Assembly (NCBI GenBank): GCA_002551355.1
Contig: NTHE01000029.1
Location: forward strand, 1 to 64,000
Length of the DNA stretch: 64,000 bases
Direction of reading: 5' to 3'
Origin: Streptomyces sp. man185
Lineage (GTDB): Bacteria; Actinomycetota; Actinomycetes; Streptomycetales; Streptomycetaceae
Part shown: positions 57,682 to 64,000 of the stretch, piece by piece
Layout of the letters: every line of letters starts with the position of its first letter
How positions within the stretch are numbered: the first letter of the stretch is position 1
Position numbers and translations under genes: made by a program
Notes under the pieces: model-generated
What the model saw: only the letters and a program-made list of their open reading frames with translations
What the model was told of the DNA's origin: nothing
Database searches by the model: none

Positions 57682-59685
57682 GTGACCGTAACCACGAATG
57701 ACGCGGCCCCGCCGTCCGCCAACGATTCGCTGACCGCAGCTCTCTTCGGACCGAACTTCCGCGAGGAGCACGGATTCTGGCGTCGACTGCTGACAACAGA
57801 ACCGTTTCGCCGACCCGGTGGCGGCACCCCCGACGAACGACTCGCCCTCTCCTACCACCGCCTGCGCATCCTCAACAACGCGCTCGACAGCGGCGCGCGA
57901 CTGGCTGCCGACCCCCGGGCGCTGGCCGCCCTGCACGAGTGGCTCGGCCCCGTCGACCCGGCGCTGACCACCGTGGCGGGCATCCACTACAACCTCTTCC
58001 TCGGCAGCCTCCTCGACCACGACGCGGGCACACTGCGCGACTTGTCGGACTTCCTCGCCCTGCGGCGCGTGGGGACCTTCCTCTGTACGGAGGTGGCGCA
58101 CGGCAACGACGCGGCGGCCATCGAGACGACCGCGACGTACGATCGCGAACGCGACGGTTTCCTCCTGCACACCCCGCATGCCGGGGCGCAGAAGTTCATG
58201 CCCAACACCAGCCCCGCCGGGGGCCCCAAGTCCGGTGTGGTGGCCGCCCGGTTGCTCGCCGACGGCGCCGACCACGGGGTCTTCCTCTTCCTCGCCCCGC
58301 TCACCGACGCCCACCGCGCCCTGCCCGGCGTCCGGGTGCGGCGGCTGCCCGCCCGGATGGGTTCCCCGGTCGACCACTGCCTGACCTCCTTCGACCGCTG
58401 CTTCGTCCCGCGTGACGCACTGCTCGCCGGACAGCAGGGGCGGATCGACGACGACGGGCGGTTCCGCAGCGAAGTGGCCAACCGCAGAAGGCGGTTCCTC
58501 ACCTCCATCGGCCGGGTCACCCCCGGCAAGCTCTCCATGAGCGCCTGCGCGGTCGGCTCCGCCCGGGTCACCCTCGCCATCGCCGTCCGGTACGCCGGAC
58601 ACCGGATGATCTCCGGATCGCGCGCCGCGCGGCGGATCCCCGTGTACGCGCACCGCACTCACCACGGGCCGCTGGCCGGAGCGATGGCCACCGTCTACGC
58701 GATGAGCCTGCTGCACCGCAGAGCCCTGGAACGCTGGGAGTCGGCCCCGGAGGCCGGGAGGGACGAGGCGGAGCGCCTGGTGGCCGTCGCCAAGGGGTGG
58801 ATCACCTGGCAGGCGCGCGCCGTCATCGTCGAGTGCCGCGAACGGTGCGGAGCCCAGGGGCTGTTGGAGAACAACGGGATGACCGAGCTGTTCACCGGCA
58901 TCGAGGGCGCGATCACCGCCGAGGGCGACAACCTCGCCGTGCACGCCAAGGCCGCCGCCGAGATGCTCTTCAGCGTCACCGACCGGGACGAGGCGATGAG
59001 CGACGGCCCCGTCGACCTGGACGACCCCGCCTTCTTCGGCCCGTTGTTCGCGGCCGTCGAGGACCTCTGGTTCGCCCGTGCCCGCGAGCGGATGAGCGCC
59101 GCCCCGCCCGGCGACCCGCTCGGCCGCTGGAACGCCGCGTCGTCGGCCGCGCTGCGCGGCGTCGAGGCCTATGCCTACCGGCAGGCGGACGAAGCGTACG
59201 CCGAGGCCGCCGCCGCCACGCCCGAGGGCGGGGCGCGCGAACGGCTGACCGAGCTGCGCAGGCTCTTCGCGCTCCGGTGGATCGCCCACAACAGCGGTGA
59301 CCTGCTCGCCTCCGGACGGCTGACCGCCGATCAGGTCACCTCGCTGCCCGACGCGGTGGAGGAGGCGACCGTCGTCGTGGCCGAACACACCCCCGCCCTG
59401 GTCGCGTCCTTCGCGCTTCCCGAGCGCCTGATGTCGGACTGGCCGATCGCCGGACCCGGATACGCGGAGGTCTACGACGACCCCGAGGGGCCCTGGCACC
59501 GGAGCCGCGTGGCGGAGTTCCGGCAGCCCGTCTGCGGCAGCCGGAGGCGCCCGCTGCGCGAGAAGGTTGCGGCGCTCGGCACCCGCGGGGTTCTGCTGGC
59601 CTACTGGGGAACCACATCGGTGCTCTCCCGATGGTTCGAGAAGCCGCAGGTGAGCGTAGACGAATCGGTTCGCCGCAGGGCGTAA
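57682..59685 (+). CDS. Acyl-CoA oxidase / dehydrogenase-like flavoprotein
   Basis: 667 residues from GTG 57682, the length of acyl-CoA oxidases rather than of dehydrogenases (about 380). FAD-binding motif TEVAHGNDAAAIETTATYD is close to the TELGHG-ETTATYD of ACOX enzymes, and the base Glu is in AEGDNLAVHAKA. The GAQGLLENNGM loop also fits. It introduces a 2,3-double bond into an acyl thioester and reduces O2 to peroxide. Its place between KAS II and ACP genes suggests it desaturates an ACP-bound or CoA-bound chain. No good ribosome site precedes the GTG. Confidence 0.85.
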   Translation: MTVTTNDAAPPSANDSLTAALFGPNFREEHGFWRRLLTTEPFRRPGGGTPDERLALSYHRLRILNNALDSGARLAADPRALAALHEWLGPVDPALTTVAGIHYNLFLGSLLDHDAGTLRDLSDFLALRRVGTFLCTEVAHGNDAAAIETTATYDRERDGFLLHTPHAGAQKFMPNTSPAGGPKSGVVAARLLADGADHGVFLFLAPLTDAHRALPGVRVRRLPARMGSPVDHCLTSFDRCFVPRDALLAGQQGRIDDDGRFRSEVANRRRRFLTSIGRVTPGKLSMSACAVGSARVTLAIAVRYAGHRMISGSRAARRIPVYAHRTHHGPLAGAMATVYAMSLLHRRALERWESAPEAGRDEAERLVAVAKGWITWQARAVIVECRERCGAQGLLENNGMTELFTGIEGAITAEGDNLAVHAKAAAEMLFSVTDRDEAMSDGPVDLDDPAFFGPLFAAVEDLWFARARERMSAAPPGDPLGRWNAASSAALRGVEAYAYRQADEAYAEAAAATPEGGARERLTELRRLFALRWIAHNSGDLLASGRLTADQVTSLPDAVEEATVVVAEHTPALVASFALPERLMSDWPIAGPGYAEVYDDPEGPWHRSRVAEFRQPVCGSRRRPLREKVAALGTRGVLLAYWGTTSVLSRWFEKPQVSVDESVRRRA

Positions 59686-59784
59686 CCGGAAGATCGTCAT
59701 CCAGTTATTTCGGGCGGTGGGTCGCTGCGTTCGCCCACCTGCTGATCAGCGAGAGCCGACCGGACGCCGATGAGAGGAATCACC

Positions 59785-60060
59785 ATGCAGACCATTCACC
59801 CCAAGATCACCGAGGTGCTCACCGGGACGTTCAAGGTGCCCGCCGCCGAGATCCTGCCGGAGTCCACCATGGACAGCCTGGAGATGGACTCCCTCGCGGT
59901 CGCCGAGTTCGCCGTCATCATCAAGGAGACCCTGGGCGTCGACGCCGACTCCGAGAAGCTCTACAAGGACGCCACACTGGCCGACATCTCCGCGTACATC
60001 GACGCGGCCGTCGGCAGCGCGGCGGCCGAGGCGACGGTGCCGGTGAGCAACACCCGATGA
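59785..60060 (+). CDS. Acyl carrier protein
   Basis: 91 residues from ATG 59785 (AGAGGAA upstream; a start at 59770 is less likely). The 4'-phosphopantetheine site is the Ser in SLEMDSLAVAEF. The fold is the usual four-helix bundle, with acidic helix II. A dedicated ACP inside the cluster implies a specialised chain separate from housekeeping fatty acid synthesis. It overlaps the next gene by 4 nt (ATGA). Confidence 0.94.
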   Translation: MQTIHPKITEVLTGTFKVPAAEILPESTMDSLEMDSLAVAEFAVIIKETLGVDADSEKLYKDATLADISAYIDAAVGSAAAEATVPVSNTR

Positions 60061-61280
60061 AGCGACCCGCCATCGCCGTGACAGGACTGGGGATGATCAC
60101 CCCGGTCGGCCACACCACCGACACCACCTGGGACGGAGTCTGCGCGGGCCTCTCACCCGCCCGCACCGTCCCCGAACTGCTGGGCTGCGCCGTTGACTTC
60201 GCCTGTACGGTCTCCGGCATCGACCTCGACGACGCGGTCGGCGGCCGGACCGCGTTCCGGATGGGCCGGTACGTCAAGTTCGCCCTCCTGGCCGCCCGGG
60301 AGGCGGTCGCCGACGCCGGGCTCGACCCGGAGCGCTGGGACGGCGCCCGGGTCGCCGTCGTGGTCGGCACCAGCAGCGGAGGGTCCGCCGGACTCACCGA
60401 ACAGGCCGTGGCCCTGGAGCGGCGCGGACCCGAGGCCACCTCCCCCTCGGGCATCCTGCTGACCATCCCGAGCATGCCCGCGGCCGAGATCGCCATCGCG
60501 ATGAGGGCCACCGGGCCCAGCCTGGCCCCGTGCACGGCCTGTTCGTCCGGGGTGACCGCCCTGTCGGTGGCCCGGGACATGCTGACCCTGGGCCAGTGCG
60601 ACATCGCCATCGCCGGGGCCACCGAGTCGATCGTGTTCCCGGTCGCCATGACCGGCTTCGCCCGCTCCGGCGCGGCGGCACTGCGGGACGGCGACCCCGC
60701 CCGCCTCTGCCGCCCCTTCGCCGCCGACCGGGCCGGAATCGTCATGGGCGAGGGCGCGGCCGTCATGGTCCTGGAGCGGGCCGACGACGCCCGCGCCAGA
60801 GGAGCTGCCCCCCGGGCGCTGATCGCGGGCACCGGCGCCACCACCGACGCCCACCACCCCACCAGCCCGCACCCTTCGGGGGACGTCGCACTGGCCGCCG
60901 TCGACGCCGCGCTGCGCGACGCGGGCTGGCAGGCCGAGGACGTCGACCACGTCAACGCCCACGGGACGTCGACCCCCCTCAACGATGCCACCGAAGCCGC
61001 CCTCATCGGCCGGGCCTATCCGCACCGGCCGCCCGTCACCGCCCCCAAGGGCGTACTTGGCCACTGCATGGGAGCGGCCGGCGCCATCGAAGCGGGCCTG
61101 ACGATCCTCACGCTCCAGCACGGGATCATCCCGCCGATCGCGAACCTGGACGCCCCCGAGCCCGGGTTCGACCTCGACTGCGTCACCAAGGTCCCGCGCG
61201 AGGCGCCCGTACGACGGGCCGTCAGCCATTCCTTCGGCTTCGGCGGCCAGAACGCGGTGATCGCCCTTCAGGCTCCGTAG
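60057..61280 (+). CDS. Ketoacyl-ACP synthase II (FabF-like), second copy
   Basis: 407 residues. Catalytic Cys in CTACSSGVTALSVARD, His in VNAHGTSTPLND and His in LGHCMGAAGA: all present, so it too is a condensing enzyme. It shares the PVDFACTV/DGIDLDDAVGGR stretch with the first KAS II (FACPVDGIDLDAAVGGR), which suggests an in-cluster duplication. Having two active KAS II genes and no chain-length factor separates this cluster from type II polyketide synthases. Confidence 0.93.
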   Translation: MKRPAIAVTGLGMITPVGHTTDTTWDGVCAGLSPARTVPELLGCAVDFACTVSGIDLDDAVGGRTAFRMGRYVKFALLAAREAVADAGLDPERWDGARVAVVVGTSSGGSAGLTEQAVALERRGPEATSPSGILLTIPSMPAAEIAIAMRATGPSLAPCTACSSGVTALSVARDMLTLGQCDIAIAGATESIVFPVAMTGFARSGAAALRDGDPARLCRPFAADRAGIVMGEGAAVMVLERADDARARGAAPRALIAGTGATTDAHHPTSPHPSGDVALAAVDAALRDAGWQAEDVDHVNAHGTSTPLNDATEAALIGRAYPHRPPVTAPKGVLGHCMGAAGAIEAGLTILTLQHGIIPPIANLDAPEPGFDLDCVTKVPREAPVRRAVSHSFGFGGQNAVIALQAP

Positions 61281-61384
61281 CGCCGTACGGAATCCGCGGG
61301 GCCGGGCTGCGGGCCGATTCCGCGCCGCACCCGCCCCGCGGACGGTGAGCCGCCGCACCGCGTCTGATCTGTGTGAAGTCGCGT

Positions 61385-61560
61385 GATAGCTTGCCGGGGC
61401 CAGTCGAACCCCAGCGACGGGGTCAGGGAATCCGGTGCGAAGCCGGAACTGACGCGCAGCGGTGAGGGGGACGGGCGGGGCTAAGGCCACTGGAGCACGG
61501 ATGCGCTCCGGGAAGGCGTCCCGCCCGGACGAACCCGAGTCCGAAGACCTGCTGGCGCCC
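61385..61560 (+). ncRNA. Cobalamin (B12) riboswitch
   Basis: The leader of the importer has the conserved core GGGAATCCGGTGCGAAGCCGG, GACGCGCAGCGGTGAG, AGGCCACTGG and GGGAAGGCG, and ends in the B12 box AGTCCGAAGACCTGC (61538-61552). The order and spacing match class-I cobalamin riboswitches. Adenosylcobalamin binding would reduce expression of the genes that start at 61631. Confidence 0.94.
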
Positions 61561-61630
61561 GCGCCCCCACCGGGGCACGGGAACCGTACGACGGGCTCCG
61601 CGGCTGGGCCCAGAGACACAGAGGTCCTTC

Positions 61631-62677
61631 GTGCTGTCCACGGCCACCCCCGCCCCGATACGTACCGCCGCACTGCTCGCGGCGGGACTCCTCCTGCTGA
61701 CCGCCTGCGGCGGGGGCGGGAGCACCGAGGCTGCCGACGGGAAGACGGCCGAGGGCTTCCCGCTCACCCTGAAGAACTGCGGGCGCACCGTCACGGTGCA
61801 GGCCCCGCCCGTGCGGGCCGTCTCCGTCGACCAGGGGTCGACCGAGATCCTCCTCTCGCTCGGTCTGGCCGACCGGCTCGCCGGAACCGCCACCTGGAGC
61901 GACCCGATCATGAAGGGCCTGGAGAAGGCCAACGCGGGCGTCGAGCGGATATCGGAGAACCGGCCCTCCTCGGAGAAGGTCCTCGACAAGGAACCCGACT
62001 TCCTCACCGCCTCCTTCGCCTCCACCCTCGCCAAGGGCGGCGTCGCACCCCGCGAACAGTTCGAGAAGCTCGGCGTCCCGACCTACGTCTCGCCCGCCGA
62101 CTGCACCGGCAAGGACAACAGCGGCGGTGGCGACGGAGCCCGCACCGCCCCGCTGACGATGGACAGCGTCTACACCGAAGTCCGCGAGCTGGCCCAGGTG
62201 TTCGGGGTTCCCGAGCGCGGTGACGCGCTGGTGAACAAGCTCCGGACGCGCGTGGACAAGGCCACCGACGGCATCGATGCCACCGACGCCTCCCTTCTCT
62301 ACTGGTTCTCCGACTCCAAGGCCCCCTACCTCGCGGGCTGCTGCGGCGCCCCCGGCGTCATCACCAAGGAACTCGGTGCGAAGAACGTCTTCGACGACAC
62401 CCACGACGAATGGCCCCAGATCAGCTGGGAGACCGTCGCCGACCGCAACCCCGACGTCCTGGTCATCGGCGACCTGAGCCGCACCCTGCAGACCGCCGAG
62501 AGCGCCGAGAAGAAGATCGAGTTCCTGGAGTCCAACCCGGTCACCAAGACGATGGACGCCGTCAGGAACCGCCGTTACGTGCTGCTCAGCGGCCAGGCCA
62601 TGAACCCCACCATCCGGACCGTCGAGGGACTGGAGCGCGTCGCGGCCGGACTGCGCGACTTCGGGCTCGCGGGGTGA
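61631..62677 (+). CDS. B12-type ABC transporter substrate-binding lipoprotein (BtuF-like)
   Basis: 348 residues from GTG 61631 (AGAGG upstream). Lipobox LLTAC, Cys about residue 25. FecB-type fold with VRAVSVDQGSTEILLSLGLADRLAG, WETVADRNPDVLVIGD and LERVAAGLRDFG. The CC pair in LAGCCGAPG and Cys in PADCTG may form disulfides. The riboswitch upstream points to cobalamin or its precursors as substrate rather than a siderophore. Overlaps the permease start by 4 nt. Confidence 0.88.
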   Translation: MLSTATPAPIRTAALLAAGLLLLTACGGGGSTEAADGKTAEGFPLTLKNCGRTVTVQAPPVRAVSVDQGSTEILLSLGLADRLAGTATWSDPIMKGLEKANAGVERISENRPSSEKVLDKEPDFLTASFASTLAKGGVAPREQFEKLGVPTYVSPADCTGKDNSGGGDGARTAPLTMDSVYTEVRELAQVFGVPERGDALVNKLRTRVDKATDGIDATDASLLYWFSDSKAPYLAGCCGAPGVITKELGAKNVFDDTHDEWPQISWETVADRNPDVLVIGDLSRTLQTAESAEKKIEFLESNPVTKTMDAVRNRRYVLLSGQAMNPTIRTVEGLERVAAGLRDFGLAG

Positions 62678-63690
62678 GGCGCCCGCTCGCCGGGCTGCTG
62701 TGGGCCGGCGGGGTCCTGCTCCTGCTGCTCTCCGTCGCGGTCGCCGTGACCATCGGGCCCGCCCGGATATCCGTCCCCGACGTCTGGTCCGCCGTCGCCG
62801 CCCACCTCGGGTTCGGCGCATCGGACCTCAGCCCGATCCGGGACGGCATCATCTGGAACCTCCGCATGCCCCGCACCCTCCTCGCCGCCGTGTGCGGCGC
62901 GGGGCTCGCGGTGTGCGGCACGGTGATGCAGTCCCTGCTGCGCAACCCACTCGCCGACCCCTTCGTCCTCGGCGTCTCCTCCGGAGCCTCGACCGGGGCC
63001 GTCGTGGTGGTCGTCCTCGGGGTCGGCGGGGGAGCGGTGTCGCTGTCGGCCGGGGCGTTCGTCGGGGCACTCCTCTCCTTCGCCCTGGTGCTGCTGCTCA
63101 GCCACACCCTCGGCGGCTCCACCGACCGGGTCGTCCTCTCCGGCGTCGCCGCGATGCAGCTGTTCTCCGCCCTCACCTCCTTCGTCGTGATGACCTCCGC
63201 CGATGCCGAGCAGACCCGCGGGGTGCTCTTCTGGCTCCTCGGCTCGCTCAGCGGGGTCGGCTGGAGCGAGGTGGTCCTGTGCACCGCCGTCCTCGCCGTC
63301 TGCCTGGTGATCTGCCTGGCCCACGCCCGTACGCTCGACGCCTTCGCTTTCGGGCAGGACGCCGCCGCCGCGCTCGGCGTGAACGTCGCCCGCACCCGGA
63401 TCGTGCTGCTGTGCACCACCGCCCTGCTGACCGCCTCCCTGGTCAGCGCGGCCGGGGCGATCGGCTTCGTCGGCCTGGTCCTGCCGCACGCGGCCCGCGC
63501 CCTCACCGGCTCCGGGCACCGGCGGCTCCTCCCGGTCACCGCGCTCGCCGGGGCGATCTTCCTGGTCTGGGTCGACACCCTCGCGCGGACCGTCCTCGAC
63601 CCGCAGGAGGTACCGGTCGGCGTCGTCACCGCACTGATCGGCGTCCCCGCCTTCGTCCTCGTCCTGTACCGCACCCGGAGCACGTCATGA
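62674..63690 (+). CDS. B12/siderophore-type ABC permease (BtuC-like, FecCD family)
   Basis: 338 residues, about ten membrane segments. Family motifs GTVMQSLLRNPLADPFVLGVSSGAS and GAIGFVGLVLPHAARAL. GTG 62674 overlaps the binding-protein stop, and its own stop overlaps the ATPase start by 4 nt. With the riboswitch it is best read as the vitamin B12 importer. Confidence 0.93.
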   Translation: MRRPLAGLLWAGGVLLLLLSVAVAVTIGPARISVPDVWSAVAAHLGFGASDLSPIRDGIIWNLRMPRTLLAAVCGAGLAVCGTVMQSLLRNPLADPFVLGVSSGASTGAVVVVVLGVGGGAVSLSAGAFVGALLSFALVLLLSHTLGGSTDRVVLSGVAAMQLFSALTSFVVMTSADAEQTRGVLFWLLGSLSGVGWSEVVLCTAVLAVCLVICLAHARTLDAFAFGQDAAAALGVNVARTRIVLLCTTALLTASLVSAAGAIGFVGLVLPHAARALTGSGHRRLLPVTALAGAIFLVWVDTLARTVLDPQEVPVGVVTALIGVPAFVLVLYRTRSTS

Positions 63691-64000
63691 GCGTTTCCAC
63701 GGGCCTGCGCGCCGACCGCGTCGGCCGGGAGGCGGGCGGCCGGCTCATCCTCGACGGCGTGGTCATCACCCCGCCGCCCGGCTCCACCGTCGGACTGCTC
63801 GGCCCCAACGGCTCAGGCAAGTCCACCCTGCTGCGGATCCTCGCGGGCCTCCTCGCCCCGGACACCGGCGTCGTCACCCTGGACGGTGACCCGCTCGCCG
63901 GCCTCGGCCGCCGCACCGTCGCCCGCCGGATCGCGGTCGTCGACCAGCACGCGGTGACCCAGGTCGACCTCAGCGTCCTGGACGTCGTACGCCTGGGCCG
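63687..64000 (+). CDS. B12-type ABC ATPase (BtuD-like), cut by the window end
   Basis: The first 104 residues are present and the frame is open at 64000. Walker A GPNGSGKST is intact; the Q-loop follows (AVVDQHAVTQVDL). The rest, including signature and Walker B, lies beyond the window. ATG 63687 overlaps the permease stop by 4 nt. Confidence 0.93.
   Translation, partial: MSVSTGLRADRVGREAGGRLILDGVVITPPPGSTVGLLGPNGSGKSTLLRILAGLLAPDTGVVTLDGDPLAGLGRRTVARRIAVVDQHAVTQVDLSVLDVVRLG

Noticed and set aside
56363..61280. A type II PKS ketosynthase/chain-length-factor pair
   Set aside because: Both KAS II proteins keep the catalytic Cys; a chain-length factor would have Gln or another residue there.
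61293..61342. Inverted repeat after the second KAS II gene
   Set aside because: TCCGCGGGG and CCCCGCGGA pair, but the loop is over 30 nt and other pairings compete; too weak to call.
1..64000. tRNA, rRNA, CRISPR, transposase, integrase or phage genes
   Set aside because: None seen by reading; no cloverleaf, spacer-repeat array or recombinase motif found, so no such feature is claimed.

Overview
The window is the chromosome of a high-GC actinomycete, almost certainly a Streptomyces. The third codon position is nearly always G or C. GTG and TTG starts are common. There are many secreted glycosidases and peptidases, an RppA-type type III polyketide synthase, a streptophobe-type membrane protein and 4-nt ATGA/GTGA gene overlaps. 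I see no rRNA, tRNA, transposase, integrase, prophage or CRISPR. Bases 1-23 are not genomic: they carry the 19-bp Nextera transposon end, so the left edge is a contig end with untrimmed adapter. The right edge cuts an ABC ATPase gene.

Region by region. 24-6148: a truncated streptophobe membrane protein faces a minus-strand operon of an FHA-FHA-ABC exporter, a protein with eight Pro-Thr-Arg repeats and a soluble Ser/Thr kinase; an anti-sigma-type ATPase follows. 6.4-24.4 kb is a carbohydrate locus: a PA14-GH2-LamG enzyme, a secreted S33 peptidase, a GH127-RICIN plus GH2-AbfB operon, a four-gene importer with two permeases (galactofuranose/arabinofuranose type), a LacI regulator and an aldose 1-epimerase. 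Three sites built on CGTTG lie at its promoters and suggest one regulon. 24.5-30.6 kb: lipoprotein, starch-binding GH13 amylase, thioesterase, EF-hand protein, AraC regulator. 30.7-36.1 kb: an iron-siderophore ABC operon behind a promoter with an IdeR/DmdR-type iron box, converging on a Tat-exported DyP peroxidase. 36.3-38.7 kb: P450-rppA pair for THN-type melanin. 38.8-45.7 kb: subtilisin, a 1429-residue GH87-type alpha-1,3-glucanase and a LacI regulator whose promoter shares a motif with the amylase promoter. 45.7-53.5 kb: cupin, YihY, MDR dehydrogenase, metalloprotease, an orphan binding protein, a SnoaL/PadR pair with tandem palindromic operators, an ArsR/MFS pair. 53.6-55.2 kb: a broken GH32-like fructan hydrolase next to a PfkB sugar kinase. 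55.3-61.3 kb: a compact KAS III / KAS II / acyl-CoA oxidase / ACP / KAS II cluster, probably for a specialised acyl chain. 61.4-64 kb: a cobalamin riboswitch followed by a B12-type ABC importer, cut by the window end.

The parts most likely to hide undescribed biology are the kinase / Thr-repeat / FHA-transporter operon, which looks like a phosphothreonine signalling module, and the KAS-oxidase-ACP cluster, which has two intact KAS II enzymes and an oxidase but no ketoreductase, dehydratase or acyltransferase. All functional statements come from reading motifs and gene order; no database search was run.
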